Shown in pieces: positions 5,736 to 10,693 of a DNA stretch of 10,693 nt (its first letter is position 1; every line of letters starts with the position of its first letter). The notes under the pieces are model-generated. The model had not been told where the DNA came from, made no database searches, and was given only the letters and a program-made list of their open reading frames with translations. The stretch is taken from assembly GCA_945878965.1 (NCBI GenBank), contig CAMCUJ010000027.1, positions 1 to 10,693 of the forward strand, given 5' to 3'. Source of the stretch: an uncultured Clostridia bacterium (GTDB lineage Bacteria > Bacillota > Clostridia > Monoglobales > Monoglobaceae). The translations under genes were made by a program, and so were the position numbers.

Positions 5736-6674
5736 ATGTACACAATTTTTGATGCACATTGCGATACTATAAGCGAATGTTTTATAAAAAACGAAAACTT
5801 AAGGAAAAATAATCTCAATATTGACTGCGAGAGAATAATTAACAGCGGCTATAATTACGGTCAGATTTTTGCCGCATTTGTTGATAGATTCAATATAAAT
5901 ACCTCACCTATGAAATATGTTATGGGTCTTATTAAGAAATATCATAATCAGATTGAGATAAACTATGATATAATGTCACATTGCACTGCGGCTGAGGATA
6001 TTAAAAATGCGTTTTCACACAATAAGATTGCTGCACTTTTAAGCATTGAGGGCGGAGAAGCACTTGAGGGTGACATAAACGCACTTTGGGTATTTTATCA
6101 GCTTGGCGTTCGCATTTTAACGCTTACATGGAATTATGCAAACGAGATATGCGACGGAATAACCGAGAGCCGAAGGGGCGGACTTACCGATTTCGGAAAG
6201 AATGTTATTAAGGAAATGAACAGGCTTGGTATGATTATTGATGTTTCTCATCTTTCGGAGAGAGGATTTTGGGATGTAATTGAACTTAGCAAGGCTCCGA
6301 TTATTGCTTCACATTCAAACGCAAAGGCTATTTGCGGTCATATCAGAAATTTAAACGATGAACAGATTAAGGCTGTTATAAATAAAAGAGGATTTATAGG
6401 TATTAATTTTTATTCAAGATTTTTACTTGATGACGGCAAATGTACAAGTGACGATATAATAAGACATATGGATTACATTTTAGAGCTTGGCGGAGAAGAT
6501 GTTTTGGGATTTGGTTCGGACTTTGACGGAGTTGATGAGATTCCGGAGGATATAAAAGGTATAGAGGATATATATACTATTATAAACAAAATGTTGAAGA
6601 AAGGTTATTCAGATGAGCTTATAAATAAAATAACTTGTCACAACTTTTTGCGTGTTGCGGAGGAAATTTTATAA
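5736..6674 (+). CDS. Membrane dipeptidase (peptidase family M19)
   Basis: This is a zinc-dependent dipeptidase of the amidohydrolase-like M19 family, related to renal dipeptidase; bacterial members act on dipeptides, sometimes with D-residues. The 312-residue protein shows the expected metal ligands: HCD at H8 and D10, E105 in SIEGGEAL, H172 in IDVSHLS, H193 in IASHSNA, and D262 in GFGSDFDG. No signal peptide or membrane segment is visible, so it is probably cytoplasmic despite the family name. TAAGGAGG precedes the ATG. It follows yraN by 38 bases and could share its transcript. The substrate cannot be told from sequence; peptide recycling is the likely setting. Confidence 0.93.
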   Translation: MYTIFDAHCDTISECFIKNENLRKNNLNIDCERIINSGYNYGQIFAAFVDRFNINTSPMKYVMGLIKKYHNQIEINYDIMSHCTAAEDIKNAFSHNKIAALLSIEGGEALEGDINALWVFYQLGVRILTLTWNYANEICDGITESRRGGLTDFGKNVIKEMNRLGMIIDVSHLSERGFWDVIELSKAPIIASHSNAKAICGHIRNLNDEQIKAVINKRGFIGINFYSRFLLDDGKCTSDDIIRHMDYILELGGEDVLGFGSDFDGVDEIPEDIKGIEDIYTIINKMLKKGYSDELINKITCHNFLRVAEEIL

Positions 6675-6700
6675 CATTTTAATAAAAATACAAAAAGGCA

Positions 6701-6729
6701 TTGAAAAAACTTTCATTTTATATTAAACT
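6701..6729 (+). promoter_or_regulatory. Possible promoter for the aminotransferase gene
   Basis: TTGAAA (6701-6706) is followed after 17 bases by TAAACT (6724-6729), four of six matches to the -10 consensus. It sits in the 97-base AT-rich gap after the dipeptidase gene. In such AT-rich DNA a chance match is possible. Confidence 0.4.
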
Positions 6730-6771
6730 TATAAGTAAGATTATGAAGAAAAATAACGGAGGTAAAATTTG

Positions 6772-7968
6772 ATGGAACTAAATATATCAAATAAAGCACA
6801 AAGAATAAGTCCGTCGCCGACACTTGCGATAGACTCAAAATTCAAACAGATGAAAGCGCAAGGCGTACCTGTAATAGGTTTTGGAGCCGGTGAGCCTGAT
6901 TTTAATACACCCGATAATATAAACAAGGCAGGAATTGAAGCGATTGAAACAGGTTTTACACGTTATACACCTGCATCGGGAACTCTTGACCTAAAGCAGG
7001 CAGTTTGCGATAAATTTAAAAGAGATTTTGGACTTGATTATAATACTTCAAATATAGTAATCAGCAACGGCGGAAAACACGTACTTACCAATGTATTTAT
7101 GTGTATCTGTAATCCTATGGACGAGGTTATAATTCCTACACCGTATTGGGTGAGCTACCCTGAGATGGTTGCGGTTGCAGACGCAGTTCCTGTGTATATA
7201 AATACAACCGAAGAAAATAACTTTAAATTTACCGCAAAGCAGTTTGAAGAAGCTATAACAGATAAGACAAGAGCATTGGTTCTAAACAGCCCAAGCAATC
7301 CGACAGGTATGGTTTACAGCCGTGAAGAGCTGTTGGCTATAGCTGAAATCGCAGTAAAAAATAATATCTATGTTGTATTTGATGAAATTTATGAAAAACT
7401 TGTTTACAACGGCGAGCATATTAATATTGCAACTCTCGGCGATGATATAAAGAAGCTTACAATTGTGGTAAACGGTATGGCTAAGGCTTATGCAATGACA
7501 GGCTGGAGAATAGGTTATTGTGCGGCTGACGAAAAAGTTGCAAAGGCTATGTCAAATCTTCAGAGTCACACTACGTCAAACCCTAACTCAATCGCACAGT
7601 ATGCATCTGTTGAAGCATTAAACGGCGACCAGAGTACAATTGATGTTATGAAGAATGAATATGTAAAACGCAGAGATTATATGGTTGAGAGAATAAATTC
7701 AATCGACGGAATAAGCTGTCTTAACCCTGACGGAGCATTCTATATATTTATGAATGTTAAAAAGCTTCTCGGAAAGGAGCATTACGGAAAGGTTATCAAT
7801 ACAGCAAGCGAGCTTTGCGAGGATATTCTTGAAAAGGCACTTGTTGCACTTGTTCCGAGCGAGGGCTTTGGAATTGAAGGTTACGCAAGACTTTCTTATG
7901 CAACATCTATGGAAAATATTCAAAACGGTCTTGACAGAATAGAAAAATATATCAAGGGCGAATGCTGA
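6772..7968 (+). CDS. Class I pyridoxal-phosphate aminotransferase (aspartate aminotransferase type)
   Basis: This PLP enzyme transfers amino groups between amino acids and 2-oxo acids; by similarity of motifs it is an aspartate or related (aromatic/prephenate) aminotransferase of subgroup I-gamma. The 398-residue protein has GAGEPDFNTPDNI near the N-terminus, N176 in NSPSNPTGMVY, D204 in FDEIYEKLVY (which binds the PLP ring nitrogen), the Schiff-base lysine K238 in NGMAKAYAMTGWRIGY, and R373 in GYARLSYA for substrate carboxylate binding. GGAGG (6758-6762) is 9 bases before the ATG at 6772; a TTG at 6769 is a less likely start. The residue two before AYAM is an alanine-lysine (MAK) where many relatives have SK, which is an accepted variation. 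Exact substrate range is not determinable here. Confidence 0.93.
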   Translation: MELNISNKAQRISPSPTLAIDSKFKQMKAQGVPVIGFGAGEPDFNTPDNINKAGIEAIETGFTRYTPASGTLDLKQAVCDKFKRDFGLDYNTSNIVISNGGKHVLTNVFMCICNPMDEVIIPTPYWVSYPEMVAVADAVPVYINTTEENNFKFTAKQFEEAITDKTRALVLNSPSNPTGMVYSREELLAIAEIAVKNNIYVVFDEIYEKLVYNGEHINIATLGDDIKKLTIVVNGMAKAYAMTGWRIGYCAADEKVAKAMSNLQSHTTSNPNSIAQYASVEALNGDQSTIDVMKNEYVKRRDYMVERINSIDGISCLNPDGAFYIFMNVKKLLGKEHYGKVINTASELCEDILEKALVALVPSEGFGIEGYARLSYATSMENIQNGLDRIEKYIKGEC

Positions 7969-8010
7969 TTTAAAACTAATATAGACATAAAAACTACAGA
8001 AAGGTACTGA

Positions 8011-9453
8011 ATGCTAATGAATAACTCTAAAAACACGTACGAGAGTCCTTTAAATTCAAGATATGCAAGTAAAGAGATGAAGTATATCTTTTCACCGGAC
8101 AAGAAGTTTAAGACATGGAGAAAGCTATGGATTGCTCTTGCCGAAACAGAAAAGGAGCTTGGTCTTAATATTACCGATGAACAGATAGCCGAGCTTAAAG
8201 CGGCGGCTGATGATATAAACTATGACGTTGCCGAGAAAAAGGAAAAGGAAGTAAGACACGATGTAATGGCACATGTTCATGCCTACGGTGCGCAGTGTCC
8301 AAAAGCTAAGGGTATTATTCATCTTGGTGCAACCTCATGCTATGTAGGCGACAATACAGATATAATTATAATGTATGAGGCACTTAATCTTATAAGAAAG
8401 AAGCTTATAAAGGTAATAGAAAACCTAAGAGAGTTTGCGATGAAGTACAAGGATATGCCAACTCTCGGATTTACTCATTTCCAGGCAGCTCAGCTTACAA
8501 CTGTAGGCAAAAGAGCATCGCTTTGGCTTTGGGAGCTTATTATGGATCTTGAGGATCTTGACAATCAACTTAAAAAGGCGGCACTTCTCGGTTCAAAAGG
8601 TACTACGGGAACTCAGGCAAGCTTTTTAGAGCTATTTGACGGCGACCATGAAAAGGTTAAAAATCTTGATAAGCTGATAGCAAAGAAAATGGGATTTGAC
8701 AAGGTATTTCCTGTATCGGGTCAGACTTATTCAAGAAAGCTTGATTATCAGATGCTTTCTGTTTTAAGCGGTATTGCTCAGAGTGCCTATAAATTTGCAA
8801 ATGATGTAAGACTTCTTCAGCACCTTAAGGAGGTTGAAGAACCGTTTGAAAAGACTCAGATAGGTTCATCTGCAATGGCATATAAGAGAAACCCTATGCG
8901 AAGCGAGAGAATTTGTTCACTTGCAAGATACGTTATGGTTGATGCACTTAATCCTGCAATTACAACTTCAACTCAGTGGTTTGAAAGAACGCTTGACGAT
9001 TCTGCAAACAAGAGAATAAGCGTTCCTGAGGCATTCTTAACAGTTGATGCTATACTTAATATTTATATGAACGTCGCATCAGGTATGGTAGTTTATCCTA
9101 AGGTAATAGCACAGAGAATTAATTCTGAGCTTCCGTTTATGGCTACAGAAAATATTCTTATGGACGCTGTTAAAAAAGGCGGCGACAGACAGGAGCTTCA
9201 CGAAAGAATCCGCCGTCATTCTATGGAGGCAGGCAGAATGGTTAAGGAAGAGGGTCTTCCTAACGATTTAATAGACAGAATTGCAAATGATCCGGCATTT
9301 AATTTATCTAAGCAAGAAATTGAAAAGATTCTTATTCCTGAAAACTTTATAGGCAGAGCTAATAAACAGGTTGAAGAATTTGTAAGCGAATATGTTGACC
9401 CTATAATTGCAGCTAATAAGATTGAAGATGTTGAGGTTGAGCTTACAGTTTAA
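8011..9453 (+). CDS. purB: Adenylosuccinate lyase
   Basis: PurB splits fumarate from SAICAR and from adenylosuccinate, two steps of purine synthesis. The 480-residue protein shows the fumarase/aspartase superfamily layout: HLGATSCYVGDNTD, a catalytic histidine H156 in GFTHFQAAQ, and the flexible signature loop GSSAMAYKRNPMRSERI, with the catalytic serine among S286-S287. Its length and the KRNPMRSERICSLAR sequence resemble the longer, eukaryote-like form rather than the roughly 430-residue B. subtilis form. The proline usual in SSxMPxKxNP is alanine here. Two ATGs, 8011 and 8017, are possible. AAAGG (8000-8004) is 6 and 12 bases away respectively; 8011 is used, the difference being two residues. 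It lies 42 bases after the aminotransferase gene, apart from other purine genes. Confidence 0.96.
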   Translation: MLMNNSKNTYESPLNSRYASKEMKYIFSPDKKFKTWRKLWIALAETEKELGLNITDEQIAELKAAADDINYDVAEKKEKEVRHDVMAHVHAYGAQCPKAKGIIHLGATSCYVGDNTDIIIMYEALNLIRKKLIKVIENLREFAMKYKDMPTLGFTHFQAAQLTTVGKRASLWLWELIMDLEDLDNQLKKAALLGSKGTTGTQASFLELFDGDHEKVKNLDKLIAKKMGFDKVFPVSGQTYSRKLDYQMLSVLSGIAQSAYKFANDVRLLQHLKEVEEPFEKTQIGSSAMAYKRNPMRSERICSLARYVMVDALNPAITTSTQWFERTLDDSANKRISVPEAFLTVDAILNIYMNVASGMVVYPKVIAQRINSELPFMATENILMDAVKKGGDRQELHERIRRHSMEAGRMVKEEGLPNDLIDRIANDPAFNLSKQEIEKILIPENFIGRANKQVEEFVSEYVDPIIAANKIEDVEVELTV

Positions 9454-9541
9454 TTATACTATGACGGCATAGCTTTGGTGTCAGATTTTAGCTTTACAAT
9501 TACGCTGTGCGGTTATACATAGAAACGGAGATAATGTTATT

Positions 9542-10342
9542 ATGAAAATAGGATTTATAGGTGCCGGAAATATGGCATCCGCACTTATCGGAGGAATGCT
9601 TTCCGCAGGAACATTCAAGGCGGAAGAAATTTCGGTAAGTGATAAGAGCGAAAAAGCACTTTCTGTATGGCGTGAAAAAGGAGTTTGCACTTTTACAGAT
9701 AATATTGAAACAGTAAAGTGTTCAGATATTATTGTATTTGCTGTAAAGCCTAATATAATTCCTTTTGTTTTAGATGAAATTAAAGATCTTACAGAGTATG
9801 AGGATAAGATATTTATTTCAATTGCTGCCGGAATAAGTATTGAATTTATCGAAAACAAGCTTGGAGCCTGTGCAAAGGTTGTAAGAACAATGCCTAATAC
9901 TCCGGCTCAGGTAAACTGCGGAATGACGGTTATATCACCGAATAAAAATATTACCGAAGATGAGCTTAAAATTGTTACAAAGATTTTAGAGAGCGTAGGA
10001 AGTACAGTTGTTCTTGATGAAAAGTATATGAGTGTTGCAACCGCACTTCATGGCAGCAGTCCGGCATATATTTATATGCTTATTGACGCTATGGCTGACA
10101 GCGGTGTAAATTACGGTCTTACCCGTGATGTTGCACTCAAGCTTGCGGCGAAGGCAGTGGAGGGCTCGGCTAAGATGGTGCTTGAAACAGGAATTCACCC
10201 GTCACAGCTTAAGGATAACGTATGTTCACCGGGGGGAACTACTATTGCCGCTGTATGCGACCTTGAAAAATCGGGTTTCAGAGCCTCAATTCAACAGGCA
10301 ATTGACGCTTGCGTTAAAAAGGCTGAGGATATGGCGAAATAA
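9542..10342 (+). CDS. proC: Pyrroline-5-carboxylate reductase
   Basis: ProC reduces 1-pyrroline-5-carboxylate to proline with NAD(P)H, the last step of proline synthesis. The 266-residue protein begins with the Rossmann motif GFIGAGNMASAL (4-15). It continues with FAVKPN, VRTMPNTPAQVNCGMTVI, the dimerisation-domain motif HGSSPAYIYMLIDA (starting at H170; many homologues have GSGPAY) and LKDNVCSPGGTTIAAV, where SPGGTT lies at 229-234. The length is standard. GGAG (9527-9530) lies 11 bases before the ATG at 9542. The 88-base gap after purB holds a weak 5-bp CTATG/CATAG stem (9459-9472) but no clear terminator or promoter, so co-transcription with purB is possible. proA and proB are not nearby. 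Confidence 0.96.
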   Translation: MKIGFIGAGNMASALIGGMLSAGTFKAEEISVSDKSEKALSVWREKGVCTFTDNIETVKCSDIIVFAVKPNIIPFVLDEIKDLTEYEDKIFISIAAGISIEFIENKLGACAKVVRTMPNTPAQVNCGMTVISPNKNITEDELKIVTKILESVGSTVVLDEKYMSVATALHGSSPAYIYMLIDAMADSGVNYGLTRDVALKLAAKAVEGSAKMVLETGIHPSQLKDNVCSPGGTTIAAVCDLEKSGFRASIQQAIDACVKKAEDMAK

Positions 10343-10343
10343 A

Positions 10344-10370
10344 GGCTTCCCCTCAAGGTGAAGGCTTTTT
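10344..10370 (+). repeat. Partial copy of the MITE-like palindrome, terminator-like
   Basis: GGCTTCCCCTCAAGGTGAAGGC (10344-10365 in outline) closely matches the right end of the repeat at 4629-4650. It starts two bases past the proC stop. CTTC (10346-10349) pairs with GAAG (10360-10363), and CC/GG pairs inside after a C-T mismatch, with a TCAA loop. Five T residues follow (10366-10370). The shape could serve as a weak terminator after proC. Confidence 0.6.
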
Positions 10371-10436
10371 GAAAAGACATTTTAAATTTTAATTATTATT
10401 TTTATGTTTAAGATAAAACAGGAAAGGAAAACTGCA

Positions 10437-10693
10437 ATGAATATTTATAAGTTATCTGAACTTTCAGAAGAGAAAAAGCAATTCATAATGAAAAGAGCCG
10501 AAACAGATATTTCAGAGCATATGAAGCTTGCAACAGAGGTTTCAAATGATGTAAAAAATCGCGGCGACAAGGCAGTTCTTGAGTATACAGCTAAATTTGA
10601 TAAGGTTGAGCTTACCCAGGATAAAATCAAGGTTACACAGGAAGAAATAGATGCAGCTTACAACAGACTTGATAAAGAAACAAGAGAGGCTAT
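10437..10693 (+). CDS. hisD: Histidinol dehydrogenase, N-terminal part (cut by window end)
   Basis: HisD oxidises histidinol to histidine in two NAD-dependent steps. Only the first 85 codons are in the window. They give MNIYKLSELSEEKKQFIMKR followed by a region ending NRGDKAVLEYTAKFDKVEL (about 41-59), the family's N-terminal pattern (GD-AL-YT-KFD). The catalytic and zinc-binding residues lie further on and cannot be checked. The start at 10437 has AGGAAAGGA about 8 bases upstream. The gene begins 94 bases after proC, beyond a repeat fragment. The gap is AT-rich with no promoter I can defend. Other his genes may follow outside the window. Confidence 0.87.
   Translation, partial: MNIYKLSELSEEKKQFIMKRAETDISEHMKLATEVSNDVKNRGDKAVLEYTAKFDKVELTQDKIKVTQEEIDAAYNRLDKETREA

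Noticed and set aside
9493..9519. TTTACA and TATACA as a promoter for proC
   Set aside because: The spacing is 15 bases, and sliding the -10 box to 17 bases loses the match.
9481..9858. A 125-codon open frame on the - strand over the start of proC
   Set aside because: It is antisense to the well-supported proC gene, has no family motif, and no ribosome binding site evidence.
1..10693. CRISPR array, tRNA, rRNA or phage/defence genes
   Set aside because: I found no evenly spaced direct repeats, no tRNA cloverleaf or rRNA stretches, and all coding space is taken by housekeeping genes.

Overview
This window is low-GC, tightly packed chromosomal DNA with every gene on the + strand. Gene content and order (rplU-rpmA-obgE, then rplS-lepB-rbgA-rnhB-yraN) are those of a Firmicute of class Clostridia. 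A gut Oscillospiraceae/Ruminococcus-like or related lineage is my best guess from protein style and from the short palindromic repeats; the genus cannot be fixed from the sequence alone.

Layout. 1-822: a near-consensus promoter and a structured leader drive rplU (L21) and rpmA (L27), closed by a strong intrinsic terminator. The protease gene prp/ysxB, usually found between these two genes in Firmicutes, is missing, and L27 starts directly in its mature form. 823-1063: a 192-bp element with perfect 18-bp terminal inverted repeats and several nested hairpins lies just upstream of obgE. 1064-2335: obgE. 2393-2835: a second near-consensus promoter and leader, then rplS (L19). 2937-5697: lepB (signal peptidase I), rbgA/ylqF (50S assembly GTPase), rnhB (RNase HII) and yraN (UPF0102), with a degenerate MITE-like palindromic repeat inserted between rbgA and rnhB. 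5736-6674: an M19 membrane-type dipeptidase. 6772-10342: a class I aminotransferase, purB (adenylosuccinate lyase) and proC (pyrroline-5-carboxylate reductase). 10437-end: the first 85 codons of hisD, preceded by half a copy of the same MITE-like repeat.

How the genes work together. The first half is a ribosome production and assembly block: L21, L27 and L19 are 50S proteins, and Obg and RbgA are GTPases of late 50S assembly. Secretion (LepB) and nucleic-acid maintenance (RNase HII, YraN) genes ride along, as in many Firmicutes. The second half is amino-acid and nucleotide metabolism (transamination, AMP synthesis, proline, histidine) and is more loosely joined.

Most of the window is conserved housekeeping DNA. 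The parts worth a second look lie between genes: the inverted-repeat element upstream of obgE, the extension-less L27 without a neighbouring prp, the repeat shared by 4479-4653 and 10344-10370, and the two ribosomal-protein leaders. I see no CRISPR array, tRNA, rRNA, prophage or defence genes.
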